From contig NC_056760.1 of the NCBI RefSeq assembly GCF_018687715.1, positions 37,834,001-37,898,000 on the forward strand: a stretch of DNA of 64,000 bases, given 5' to 3'. The notes under the pieces were generated by a model, which was given only the letters and a program-made list of their open reading frames with translations, had not been told where the DNA came from and made no database searches. Of the stretch, positions 22,574-34,161 are shown piece by piece. The first letter of the stretch is position 1. Each line of letters starts with the position of its first letter. Source of the stretch: Carya illinoinensis (taxonomy: Eukaryota; Streptophyta; Magnoliopsida; Fagales; Juglandaceae). The translations under genes were made by a program, and so were the position numbers.

Positions 22574-25010
22574 ACCATGGTAAAAGAGGTGAACAAGGAA
22601 GAATCCACATGTGGGTAGATTTGTGTTTGTGGGGGCGGGACGTCCACCTCTCTCCCTTGAAATCATTCTCAATTTCTTCTTTCTCTCCCTATTTTGTTTC
22701 TCCTCTCATCTCCTCCTTCTTCTTTTTTAAAGTTTCACTTCCTCTGCTATTATTTTCTTAACATCTTGAAGCGTGGCTGTAGCTCCTTTGCTCATACTGT
22801 AATCTTGTTGTGTGTTGTGGCGGTGATTTTAATTTTTTTTTGGCTGTGCATCACCATATGAAACTCATTTATTAGATATTGGCCACTAAACTCTACTTTT
22901 AGAAAATAGCCATTAACTTTAATTATCTAAACGGTTTCAAAGTTAACATGTGACAAACATTTATAGGCTCTATTTATGAAAATTACATTAACAGTGGAGA
23001 CCAAAAAAGAGGCAAATAATTCATATTAGAACTCTCTCTTGAATTTCTCGGGTGATGAAAAATGGATAATTTAGTTAACGTGATATCCTGATTCTTTGAA
23101 ATTTGACAAATTTTGATGATTATTTTATTATTTGGTAAGAGGAGTTCGTTATCGTTCCTACCATGCAAAAATCCATCTCAACACTTACAATTATTAAACA
23201 TTATTCTACAATTTAAGAATCAAACTTTACTTGAAAGAAACAAATTATTTTATATTTTATGATAAATGTTCCAAGAAAAATGTGCTCTTATTATACAAAA
23301 CTTCTATTTTTACTTGAGTCACCTAAAATGATATCATAATGAAAAATTATATCTTGAAGTCAAATATAAATCAGAACAAATATATGTTTTTTTAATCTTT
23401 TGTGAGGTAAATCAAAAATATATATAAAAAAAAAAATCATACTTTTGTTAGGTAATATATTTTTCAAAACTGCTACAAATAGTCGTCCCATTTAGTCGTC
23501 GTGGAGTCATCACACATTAGCTGCTATTTCAATTTAAAAAAAAAATGGAGGCAAAAACAAAATAGAGCTGGATGCTCGCTTCTTGATCTAGTCTACAACA
23601 TCGTCTTCTTGCTCACAGAAGCTTTATGGTGCTCTAGTTTGCAAGTGGTCTTTGATCTCACAGAAGCTTTGTGAGATGATTGTCACTGGTGCTGATGATT
23701 GTCATGATGGAAGCCTTGTATGTTCATCATTTCGGACTCAAAGCAATCTCTCACTTTTTGCCTACCCCTCATTAAAAAGCTTCCACACAAATCTTAAATA
23801 AATTACTAACAATGACATTTGCCTTAAACAATGCAAGAAAATATAGCTATCCACAAAGCAAAACCTCCAAATTCTCCTCATCAAGTTCAGATTACTCATC
23901 TACCCAAAAATCAAAGTCCAAGTTTGATGATAAGAAGAGAAAAGAAAGTCCAAGTTGCTCAAAGAAACACAAACCAAAACCCCTTATTCTCACCCATTTC
24001 CCCTGATCGATCTCTATGCACTCTTTCTATTGTCTTTAAACTTTCTAATTCTTGAAATGAATGTTTTGAGAAACAAACGCAAGGTTAAACACCATGATTC
24101 CAACATGTTTCAGCCAAACCAACACACTCTCAAGCAGCCCTCAAGTACCTGATCCTTAAAACCTCATTAATTGCATATACCAAACCCAACTCCGCAGCTC
24201 TCCTCCTATCTCACACTCAATTGGTCCAAAGCCCTCTTCTCTCACACTCCCTCACCATCTACGTTGCAGACTCTTTCTCCATCATTATCTCTCTCTCCTT
24301 CAACCTTCTCTTTCTTCACAACTCAACTTGACTGTAAATCTTTATACTTGACCCAAAGTCATTACCAGAGGATCAAACTCTATTGGGACTTCACCCGAGC
24401 CGTGTTCACGAGGAACTTTGTCGAGCCCAAGTTCTACTTCTTGAAGACGAAGGCTGCAGAGTGACTTTCTCACTTTCTAGTCTTCGAAGGGAGCTGGGGG
24501 AGAGAATGATTCTAAGGGAGGGAAAAGGGAGGGCAACTCTGAGGGAGGGAGCTGGTCTTCAAGGGATGGAGGTGGGTGAGAGGAGTTGTGGGAGAATGGG
24601 AGGTATTGAGAGAGGAGTAGAAAGGGTGGGAAATGGAAGAAATGGATTCTGAGGAGGGAGGGTGAAAATGAAACGGATGAAGGTGGGAGAGAGGAGGTGG
24701 GGGAGAATGGGTAGTTTTTGAGAGAGGATTAGATAACGAGGGAATCAGGAGGAAATGTGTCTTAAAGTTAAAACGGTGTGTATGGTATTTTTGCCACATC
24801 AGTGTGCTATTCGTGCACCGTTTGCAGTAGGTGGTTGTAAGCTAAATTTTTCTATATTTCTCTAGTCTACGCCATTGCATTATTGGATTGTATGAATCTG
24901 GCTCAACTCAGGAGTAGAGTCAGCTAAAGAAAAATATTGTGAGACAACGTTGTTTGGAATTTTTTTTTTTTTTTTGGATCATTTTTTTAAGAAACCTTTT
25001 TTGGGTCACA
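22572..25010. other. Intergenic, only weak ORFs
   Basis: Short overlapping frames at 23812-24060 and 24171-24650 are Ser/Pro-rich or Gly/Arg-rich and have no recognisable domain. The region 24470-24730 is a purine-rich GGGAGG stretch. I could not support a gene. Confidence 0.45.
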
Positions 25011-27863
25011 GTTAGGGTTGTGCAATGGGATCCAAGTCTCCAAATCGGGCTTTTTAAAACTAGGCAGATATCCGTTCGAATAAACCCGGATATAAACCAG
25101 GGCGAGTATCAAATCTGGACCCGGATACCCAGATTGTAATTGGATATCCGGGTTTCATACCCTTTTTTTCTTTTTTCTTTTTAAAAATATGTATTTTTAA
25201 CACTAAAAATAATTCTTTTAGCACCTTTTAAAAGGTTTTTTTTTTCAAAAAAATATATCACTTAAACACTTTTTAAAAGGTTTTTTTTTAAAAAAAAAAA
25301 AAAAAAAACCTTTGAACACTTTTGAAAAGGCTTTTTTAACAACCATTATGTTTATTTTTTTATAGGCATTTTAAACTTTTTATTGCCCATTGAAATTTTT
25401 ATAAAACAAACTAAATAATAGTAGATGTCAATACACACACAATATACTACATATTACATTGTTGTTTACATCACAATGCAAGACATCTCAATACTTTCTC
25501 TAGTTTTGTCTGCTATGAACTTAAGCTTTATATATTTCAAAAGTAAACTACAGCTAACATCTCAAGACTTCTCTAGCTAACTCCTCATCTACATAATAAT
25601 AGAACCCACGTCGATTGTGTCATCTTTATATGTCTGCTGCAAGGTAAGTTCCTAGATAGTGATACCTACATATAGATATAAGTTGTGTATAATTAATTAG
25701 GGATAACAAGAGTGAAATTCTAACAGGAGTAGTAAAAGTGGAGAAGCATTTTGAGGCACAAAAGATTGTAGCAGCCTGCTATCACATTTTAGATGCATGA
25801 AAAATGCAAGATTCATTGGATATGATTTCTAGTGAAGTTCAAGTCAACCATTTTACCCAATTGAAATAATTTGATTTGGATAATGCGTAGCTCATGGAGA
25901 TTTTAGATGCATGAAAAGGCAAGATTCATAATCTTCAAGTAACAGTCAATTTTTTTTTTTTTTAATTTGTTTTAAACAAAAAAATAGAAAAAGAAATATA
26001 ATAAAAATCAAATCAATAGCAATACAAATATAAATAATTTTTTTTATGTTGTTTCTCTAAATGAACCACCATGACTCTCCCAATGAAAATAGTTGCGTAG
26101 TTGTCTTTCTTAGTGGGGGTTAAAAACTTTTGGCCAATCCATGACCCATTTTTTTCCTCTTTGGGTCAATCCATCCATGGAAGTATAAACATAGTTTAGT
26201 TTTTTATTGTAGTTGAAAACTTTGTCGATAGAAAACTTTGTCAATCCATAACCAATTTTGTGTTGATTTGAGTCATTTGTTGTGCTATTATTGGCTTGAA
26301 TCATTTGAAGAATGTGCCATTACATTGCAATAAAATTCAAGTTTGCAAACATAGAAACTTTGTTCATTGTTCAAAAGCTAAGGGATCTTTTTTTAGGATG
26401 GAAGCAGCACTAGAAGAATTAGAACCTGGGTAATTTTCTCACAGGAAAATTGCAAACTAGTAGCTATGACAATCATTCCTTGAATTAACATACAGTAAAT
26501 CCTAAATGCAAATAAGATACATGTATTCAATTTTTCATCAAATCCTGGCCCATTAATCCAATTCACTTGTATAATTGTGAAAGTTAAGGAGATTCAAGAT
26601 AGCATAATATACTTACAGTCTTACATATGCTTTGTCAAATGTACTGAGCCCAAGACCAATAGCAATGACTGGAAAGCCCTACAAAATTTAGCAAGAAAAT
26701 TTTGAAGAAAACATAAGTAGGAATATTGCAGGGTAAATAATCATTCCTTTCCAATGAATAAAAAAAAAAAATACCACAAACACCCATAAAGAAATAGATT
26801 TTTTTTTTTGGGCCGGTCCAAAACCTGGAAATCTAGACAATCCGGGTGAGTATAAAAAATTTTATATCCACTTGGATCCAGGGTTTTCTTTTTTTAAAAG
26901 GGAGCAGCTACAAGCCGGTCAAGTGAATTCTTTAGTGTTACAACTGTTAATAAAAATCTGACACGTCAAAGGTTCACTATGTTGAAGAATAAGAATGCAT
27001 ATAGAGTATTCCATTCATTATGCCCATCTTCCCCCTAAAAAAGAACCCGATTCACTCTGGCCCTTCCCTCTAAAAAAAAAAACCCAATCTCTCCCATCCT
27101 TGAGTGATTGTCTCTCATTGTCCCTCTTTCAAGAGTTGCTCGTCGTTGGTCGTTGTCCCACATAATTTCTGTTAGTAATAAAAATATTGCATGTTTAGCA
27201 TTGATTTTAGGGATTGGGTATTTGTTGCTCTGCAATGGCAGGGGCTAGGAGTCTAGGACTATAGTTGATGCCAACGTGTGTGTATTTGCTCTATATTTGC
27301 AACTATGGGTGCATTTGCTCTGTATTTACAGAAACAATGTTTAGAAAAAAGAAATAGAGAAATTAATCATATTTACATTTATGTCTAATATTTTTACTAG
27401 AATGATCCTACTTGCATTAGACTTCCATTTTTTGCAGTTGTATTGTTCAACATCTCAATATCTTTTTTTTTTTTTTTTTAATGAGCAAAAAAAGTACAAC
27501 AATATATCTAAAAACAAAGTTGGGTTGAGAATTTAGATCCTTATGAAGTATATGAGAATGTTTATTTAGGAATATTGTTAGAAGTGATTTCAAATCATTT
27601 CCTTCCATGGCCAATCCTACGATTTTCTGAATTTCTTCACAATTATGTAGAGTACAAGGTTTTAATTAAGGAATTAGGAATATAGACGGGAAAATGATCA
27701 CTCAAGATTATAATTGTTTTTTTCTGTCCAAGTCCATAGATTAAAGTGTCTTTTTTTTTTCTCATGCAAGAAGACCAAAAGAAGCTTTTGCATTTTATGA
27801 ATTGTTTTATTTTGTTTTGTTTTGTTTGATCTAATGCTGGTTGAGTGATATCAGGTTGAGTGA
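25011..27863. other. Intergenic, possible degenerate DNA transposon
   Basis: The segment 25012-25165 contains repeated CCGGATA/GGATATCCG words, and 26808-26885 contains CCGGTCC, TCCGGGTGAG and TGGATCCAGGG. These resemble subterminal repeats of non-autonomous hAT-like elements in plants. I could not find clean terminal repeats or a target duplication, so the limits are unknown. Between them the DNA is AT-rich with long A and T runs (for example 25287-25308), and no gene is supported. Confidence 0.3.
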
Positions 27864-30090
27864 ATGATGTGTATTTTCAAAAATGATGTTGAGATTTTAG
27901 ATTCTGATAATTCTAGTGCCGATGAAGTTGAGATGATTGGAGAGGATGGTGAGGTTGAACAAGACAAGAACATTCCCAAGGTAAATAAGATGATGTCATC
28001 TTCATATGTGAAGCCGTCTGAGGGGCTAGAATTTGATGATATAGAAGATGCATATAGTTGCTATAAAGCCTTCTCCAGACGAAATTGTTTTAGCATTCAA
28101 ACTAATCATACCTGGTTGTCAAACGTAGATAGATCATTAATTGAGATAGAATATGTTGTTCGAGAGAATGATTTCATCATCATAATTCTAAACTTAAAGA
28201 CAGAGTAAGACCCGAGGCTACGGAGACAAAAATTGGGTGTAAGGTGATGATGTCAATAAAGAAGGATTGACAAAAATAGATTGTGTCTAAGTATGTACTC
28301 TAACATAATCATGAGCTGCTGACACCTAGAAGTACAAGTTTACTTTGTGAATATAGAAGGGTTACACTAGGGCAAAAAAAGTTTAATAGAGACGTTAAAT
28401 GAGTCGGAGATACTAACATGAAAAATAATTTCCATATTAAGTAAGTAGTTGGGTGGTGATTATAATGTTTGTTGCATGAGTAAAGACATTCAAAATTACT
28501 TAGGCAATCAAAGAAGACAACTTCTTGGAGAGGGAGATGCAGAAAGCTTATATGCTTACTTTTTGGAGAGCGAACGTAATAATCCTTGCTTCGTATATTC
28601 GATCTAAGTCGATGTAGATGGGTCGATGGAGAATTGCTTTTGGGGAACTGGTAGATCAACGGCCACATACCAATATTTTGGAAATGTTGTTACTTTTAAT
28701 GCTACATACCTCACAAATGGCTACAAGATGCCCTTTGTTCTATTCATTGGAGTTAACTATCATCATCAATATGTAATGTTTGGATGTGTGTTATTCATAA
28801 ATGGGACAACGGAGTCTTACATATGGTTATTGAAAACATGGCTTAAAGCGATACTTGGTCGTATTCCCTCTATAATAATCACTGATGATGACAAGCCAAT
28901 GGCTAAGGCCATCGCCTAGGTATTACCCAATACTTGTGCTTATGACATCTCTTATAAAAAGTTCCTGAACATCTAGCCCATGTCTACAACAAATATCCAC
29001 AATTCCAAGGAGACTTTCACCATTGTATTCATGAAACACTTACTATTGAGGAGTTTGAGTTGTAGTGGACTGAAGTTTTGGTGAAGTACGGATTCGAAAG
29101 AAATAGTTGGCTGTAGAATCTTTATACCAGGAAGGCAAAGTGGGTGTCGACTTACTTGAGAGCCATATTTTGCGCTAGAATGTCTACAACTCAACTAAGT
29201 GAGAGTATCAATAAGTTTTTTTTAAAAACTATGTAAAATCCAGTACCATGGTTAGTGGTTTTGTCAATCAATATGATAAGGTATTAAATGCTCTTATCTC
29301 TGTGAGAAAGAGAAATATATGAAGACAAATATTATGAAACTAATTATGAGAGCTTCTTACAACATTTAAGAGGAAGCAGCTATGTTCTATACAAGAAAAT
29401 CATTTTTGATTTTTCAAGATGAGATATTTAATAGTCATCAGTACAAGGGGCACAGAATACATGACAAAGATGGGCAAAAAATTTACTTGGTGACACTTCA
29501 TGAAAGAGAAGCCGTCATATGAAGTGGCATTTGAGAGGGAGGACCATATTGTTTCTTGTACATATTCTAAGTTTAAATTTATTGGCATATTATGCCAGCA
29601 TAGCCTGCATATTTTGGTGAAAAAAAGTTGTCTTAACGTAGTTATGCAGTCTTACTTCTTTAGAGAGGTGATCGATTAATGTAAAGAATCATGTGATACA
29701 TGAGATATGTGGCGATGAGGGGCCATTGGAGACGGTCACAACTGCATTTGTCATGAAAAATCGTTCGATGAAGGAGTTTTATGTAGTTGCTGAGATGGGT
29801 TCACAATCCATCCAAAAATATGAGCATGTTTCTAGGGGCATAAAGAATATCCACCAAGAGCTTCTCTTGTTGAAAGTTGATGATAGGAATACTAAGGAAG
29901 GCCCAAATATCCAATAAATCCAAATACTCAATTTTTTCCTTGCCAGATCCTCCACATATTGTGTCTAAAGGAAAACCTAAATCAGTACGACAAAAAAATT
30001 TAAAGGAAAATATACCAATAAAGAAGAGGTGATGTAGCCTTTGTAAAGGAGAGGGAAATATAAGAAGTGTTTATCGCAAAGGTACGTAGA
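27864..30090 (+). pseudogene. FAR1-related (FRS, MULE transposase-derived) pseudogene
   Basis: From the N-terminus: an acidic leader; a FAR1 DNA-binding region (EGLEFDDIEDAYSCYKAFSR, 28020-28080); then degraded sequence; a MULE transposase core (28626-28917: YQYFGNVVTFNATYLTNGY, FVLFIGVNYHH and SIIITDDDKPMAKAIA); a C-terminal core with SESINKFF (near 29195); a SWIM-type zinc finger near 29550 whose second cysteine reads tyrosine; and a knuckle-like tail near 30010-30060. Intact FRS proteins are transcription factors derived from Mutator-like transposases. Here stops at 28206-28208, 28918-28920, near 29120 and 29233, plus frameshifts, make it dead. A decayed MULE transposon is the alternative reading. 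Confidence 0.75.
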
Positions 30091-30636
30091 ATGATTTCAT
30101 TATGTTTGTATGTATATAAGACAAGGAAAATTCAGCTCATGCTACTACTTTTAGAAACTTGAAAGTTCATAATTTGGCAAATCCTGGCACGATTGTAAAA
30201 TTATTTTCTGTCACTACATCTTCTAACTTGATGTAAGTAACTCATATTTTGAAACAAAATCATATTTTGGACCTCAACAGGCTCATTTTACTCTACCCAG
30301 GTATTAAGTATCTATTTGACAATATTCTAAAATTATTTTTTGTCAATAAAAGCTACTAACTTGTTGGATCTTCCTTTTTTTTCTTTTTTTTTTTCTTTTC
30401 TTTTCTTTGTGTAGTAATATGGGAGAATCAAGCACAACTAGAGTTGGCATACCTCCAAACCTGACCACTAACATGTCTGAATACCACACTTATCTTAAAC
30501 ATTTTATGGTTATTTTGAAAATAACATATTCTTTTTAATTTTTGTAGTAATATGCAAGACCTGACCATGTCACAAAATGAGAACTTCAATACTTCGTGGA
30601 ATTTTCATATGTCACAAGATCAATAGTTATAGGACT

Positions 30637-30765
30637 GATTTTGAATGTAAGAAGGCAATAGGTATAGGGGCTGATTTTGAATGTAGGAAGGCAATACTTT
30701 ATGGGTTAATTTTGAATGTAAAAAGGCATTTGTTTTGAATGTATGGGGCTGATTTTGAATGTAGT
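30637..30765 (+). repeat. Short degenerate tandem repeat (about 36-44 bp)
   Basis: The phrase GATTTTGAATGTA or a close variant recurs at about 30637, 30673, 30707 and 30751, usually followed by GGAAGGCAAT-like sequence. Period varies from 35 to 44 bp. Non-coding. Confidence 0.6.
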
Positions 30766-30908
30766 CACTCATTTTGTAAGAAGGCATTTGCTTTGAACCC
30801 ATTAGCACTACTAAAAAATTTCAGAGTAAGCAAATATGCAATAAATATAACCCAAGATGCAATCAAGACACTTTTGTACTTCTTCTTTATTGATTGGAAT
30901 TTTGCATC

Positions 30909-30972
30909 TTCAATTCTTGCACGTTCAGATGCAATCCTTTCATATTCTTGCACGTTCAGATGCAATCCTTTC
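30909..30972 (+). repeat. Two-copy tandem repeat (about 32 bp)
   Basis: ATTCTTGCACGTTCAGATGC followed by AATCCTTTCA occurs twice in a row, at about 30911 and 30943, with no mismatch seen. Recent slippage duplication, no coding role seen. Confidence 0.75.
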
Positions 30973-32255
30973 ACTTATTTGTTATGCTAATTCCAAGGTT
31001 CACTTACAACAATCTGGAGTTCACTTCATTTCCTACTCATAAGTTATAAATGGTGTCTCCTCCACTACTTTCCATATTGCTGCAAAGAAAAAGAAAATAC
31101 CCCATAAGTTATTGTTGGTTATTATAAAAACCACTCTGTTTATATAAAAGGCCACTAAACTCACATGGGTTCAAACCACGCATAAGAGCTAGCTTGAACC
31201 TCTACAGAAAGAAAACATTCCACTGCAAGTACAACACAGTTGGACAAATTGACAAAGCTGGGAGGCTTTTGCAAGGAGTTAAAACTTTTGGAGGATAAAA
31301 AGGAAAAAAACCATATATCTATTATCAATGAATAATTAAAACATATATCTATTTGATTTGAAACAATATTCCCCAAGTTTCCAATTATGAGAAATATATT
31401 GGTTTTACTTTAAGACAATTTTGAGGGACTACAAGAGTCATGGACTGGCCTTACGAGACTTGTTTCCAATTTAATGTTGGTTTCCAATTTAATCTTGTCA
31501 TCTTGTTAAGACCCAAAAACCAAATATCTCCCTCTGCATATTAGATAAGATCAGTTTTTAAAAGAGAGAGATGCTTATGTTAGGTAATTTAAAATATTAA
31601 ATAATGAGAAAAGCTTAAAATGCAGTCATTGATATGGCAACCATTGAATAACGTGGGTTCAATGTAGTCACCAACTTCGATCTCAGTCGTTACATCAAAT
31701 GGCTTAAACCTGACACTAACAATGACTTTAACGATGACTTATTAAGTAATGGAAATAGCTCCTTAATTTGGTGAAAACTTATGAAAATACGTCCAAATGA
31801 TAGCAATTAAGTTATGCATATTGACCAACAGAGACCAAGAAACAGGAAAAAAAAAAATCAGACATAACCAGAACTAACTCCTACAAAAATATCAATATAC
31901 TAATTTCTCTCATCAATACCATAAGATTATTCAATACAGACCAAGCTTTACATATATGCTAAATAATACAAACATTAATCTTACCAGAGAATATTATCAC
32001 AAGATGCTTGCAATAGAGAAAAGAGACTTACAGGTTCAGGTGGTTTAGTGGGTTCGACTAGGGAGTGGGTTCTAGAGATGGGATCGGATGGGTTCGACGG
32101 AGGTTTTTGATAGAGATGTGATCGGTTCGACAGAGCTCCAATGAGGTTTTCACCGGGTTGAGAAGATGGGTTGAGAAGAGGGAGAGTTTTGGGGGAGAAG
32201 AAAGAAAGGAGGAGAATGGGAGATTTTCGGGATTTTCACTAGACTCACACTTATG
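30973..32255. other. Intergenic, no gene seen
   Basis: Nothing recognised. A purine-rich stretch at 32150-32225 (GGAGAAGAAAGAAAGG and similar) precedes a foldback MITE. Confidence 0.5.
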
Positions 32256-32512
32256 CCTCGTTTGTTTTTAGAGATGAGATAAGATGATATGAGATAAGAT
32301 GATATTAAAATTGAAAGTTAAATAAAATATTATTAGAATATATTGTTTTAATATTATTTTTATATTGAGATTTGAAAATTTTGAATTGTTTATTTTATTT
32401 TTATATTGAGATTTGAAAAAATTGAATTATTTATTTTATTTTATATGAGAATTTAAAAAAATTATAATTATTAAATTGAAATGAGAAGAAAGTTTTTTAA
32501 AAATAACGAGGG
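32256..32512 (+). mobile_element. Foldback MITE, family A-like copy
   Basis: It starts GCCTCGTTTGTTTTTAGAGA and ends with sequence whose reverse complement starts GCCCTCGTTATTTTTA, giving imperfect inverted ends. Internal ATTGAAAGTTAAATAAAATA and TTGAGATTTGAAAAA words match the other copies, with a local duplication of TTTATATTGAGATTTGAAAA. Confidence 0.6.
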
Positions 32513-32599
32513 CTCATAAGATTATTACGTGTCTTAATTTGATTGGATGGTGTAAAATGAGGAAAGACACCCCGACCTTGTTTGAAGCTTTTGCTGTTT

Positions 32600-32740
32600 T
32601 GAAAACCACCCCCCCGATCACTCATTTCTTCCGCATTCTCGAAGCCCTCTCAGTTTCTCTCTTAATCTCTATCTCTGATTCTCTGTAGTGAAACCCTAGC
32701 CGCTGCCATCACTCTATTCTCTTTAGTGAAACCCATTCAG
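32600..32740 (+). promoter_or_regulatory. Leader exon of the eIF3A gene with telo-box
   Basis: A pyrimidine-rich, CTCT-laden leader typical of plant translation genes precedes a clean donor (ATTCAG/GTAAGG at 32741). AAACCCTA at 32691-32698 is a telo-box, a motif frequent near the start of plant translation-machinery genes. The true transcription start is not visible. The distance from donor to the next exon at 34130 makes a 1.4-kb leader intron. Confidence 0.55.
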
Positions 32741-32967
32741 GTAAGGGAAGCCCCTCTCTGCCTCTCATTTCACTCGAGTCCTCGAAGCCCCTTTCTCTCT
32801 AATCTCTAATCTCTATCTCTCAAGTTCTCAACTGATCTGAAAAGTGTAGCCGCTAGCCATCACTGCGAGTTTCCGACTGCGAGTCTGCCGCTTGCAGCCG
32901 TGCACTGCCATCCCTTCGTTTCGGCGCCGTTTGCCCCATCTCTCACTCTCAACTTCGAAACCTACGG

Positions 32968-33004
<37 letters not shown>

Positions 33005-33329
33005 TTGTATAGATGTTTTTGTTTAAAGTTGGATGCACTTTGGATCTGAGGAAGTGGTTTTTATTTTTTTTGGGTAGATCGGAGGAAGTGGCTTTCGCCT
33101 TTTGTTAGTTAGGGTATCATATCTTACTCAGCATATGATTTTCTTTTGTATTGAAGTTTTTAGCATAACTTTAAAAGTTTTAATCCGTTGCATGCCTCAC
33201 TTGCTACTGTATGTTTGTGTGAAGATTTTTGTCAAGCTATGCAGGGTATGATGCTACTTAGGGATTTTTGTGTTTTAGGCCCATTAATTTAGCACATATG
33301 CAGGTCCAAACTTGAGGGATTTAGCACAT

Positions 33330-33517
33330 GTACATATTTCTTTTTCTTTTATAAAAGCTTCTTTGGCAATATGAACTTAAATAAGATTTTAAGTTGTTAA
33401 ATATCAGGATCCTGATATTTAACAACTTATACCATCCCATCCTGATATTTAACAACTTAATCTTATTTATGTTCATATTGCTAAAGAAGCTTTTATAAAA
33501 TAAAAAGAAATACGTAC
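33330..33517. repeat. Inverted repeat with a 40-bp perfect palindrome
   Basis: Left arm 33330-33410 and right arm 33439-33517 are near-perfect reverse complements (landmarks TAAAAGCTTCTTTGGCAATA on the left, GCTAAAGAAGCTTTTATAAA on the right). Inside, 33390-33429 is an exact palindrome centred on GGATCC. The segment ATCCTGATATTTAACAACTT therefore occurs in direct orientation twice (at 33409 and 33439) and once inverted. It lies in the leader intron of eIF3A. Confidence 0.9.
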
Positions 33518-33726
33518 AACTCCAATAATTTCTCAAACAGCAAACTTATTCCTTGACATTGAATAAGTCTCGTTACTTCAGTGATTTTTGTCATAGTTGT
33601 ATCCCCTGATATCATAGAAGGGTTTCTGACAGTACCTCCGCAGCCCCTTCATATGTATTCTCCATCCGCATCTCCAGTTCTCTGTGTTTTAGTTGATGCT
33701 GAGAATACTTTGTTCCATATTTTTCA

Positions 33727-33957
33727 ACCCCTAGGGGTTGGCTCAAGTGGTAAAGGCCTTGGTCTTTGTGGTATGCTCCCTCCAGGTCTAAGGCTTGAAT
33801 TCTCTTGGGTGCAAACAATTCCTAGGGGCTATCGGATGGGAGGGATTTTTCCCTTGAATTACCCAAAGTGTACTTGTGGGAAACTTCTTGCTGAGGGCTT
33901 GTGTACCCCCGAGATTAGTTGGGACGCTGTTCCTGGACACCCGGTCCCAATAAAATA
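33727..33957 (+). mobile_element. tRNA-type SINE, copy 1
   Basis: The copy starts ACCCCTAGGGGTTGGCTCAA. A box A-like TGGCTCAAGTGG and a box B-like GGCTTGAATTC (GGTTCAAATC in the copy at 48 kb) lie where a tRNA-derived pol III promoter would be. The tail has ATTACCCAAAGTGTACTTGT and ends in CCCAATAAAATA. It aligns along its whole length with the minus-strand copy at 47868-48114. Confidence 0.75.
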
Positions 33958-34161
33958 TGTATAAACTCAGCCTCTCAACTTAAAATTTCTTTCCTTTCTC
34001 ACAGTAAAACAGTGCAGTTTATTTTTCCCCCTTTCTTTGGTTGGCCATGATTTTGGGTTGAGATGTATTAATTTATTACAAAGTGCAGATCTCTTATTAA
34101 TTTTATATCCCGTCCTATCTTTTGAGCAGGCAAGGAATCTGAGTTGGTTGAATATATTGAT

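Larger units (their letters stand above)
32741..34129 (+). other. Leader intron of the eIF3A gene
   Basis: It has a GT at 32741 and an AG at 34128-34129 (TTTTGAGCAG). It contains a CT microsatellite (about 32968-33000), a long inverted repeat with a perfect palindrome (33330-33517) and a SINE (33727-33957). Introns in the 5' leader often raise expression of plant housekeeping genes; whether this one does is unknown. Confidence 0.65.

Noticed and set aside
22378..22761. Open frames across the CT microsatellite
   Set aside because: Leu-Ser and Arg-Glu repeats are products of the dinucleotide repeat; no flanking domain.
24171..24652. Overlapping open frames of 97 and 89 residues
   Set aside because: Ser/Pro-rich in one frame and Gly/Arg-rich in the other, no motif, purine-rich simple sequence; no support for either.
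25012..26890. A complete hAT-like element
   Set aside because: Only CCGGATA-type words at two places; no matching ends and no 8-bp duplication could be found.
33330..33517. microRNA precursor
   Set aside because: The hairpin is longer and more perfect than typical and no conserved mature sequence was recognised; only small-RNA data could support it.
33727..33800. tRNA gene
   Set aside because: Box A and B-like words are present but there is no cloverleaf; the sequence repeats with a SINE body and A-rich tail elsewhere.
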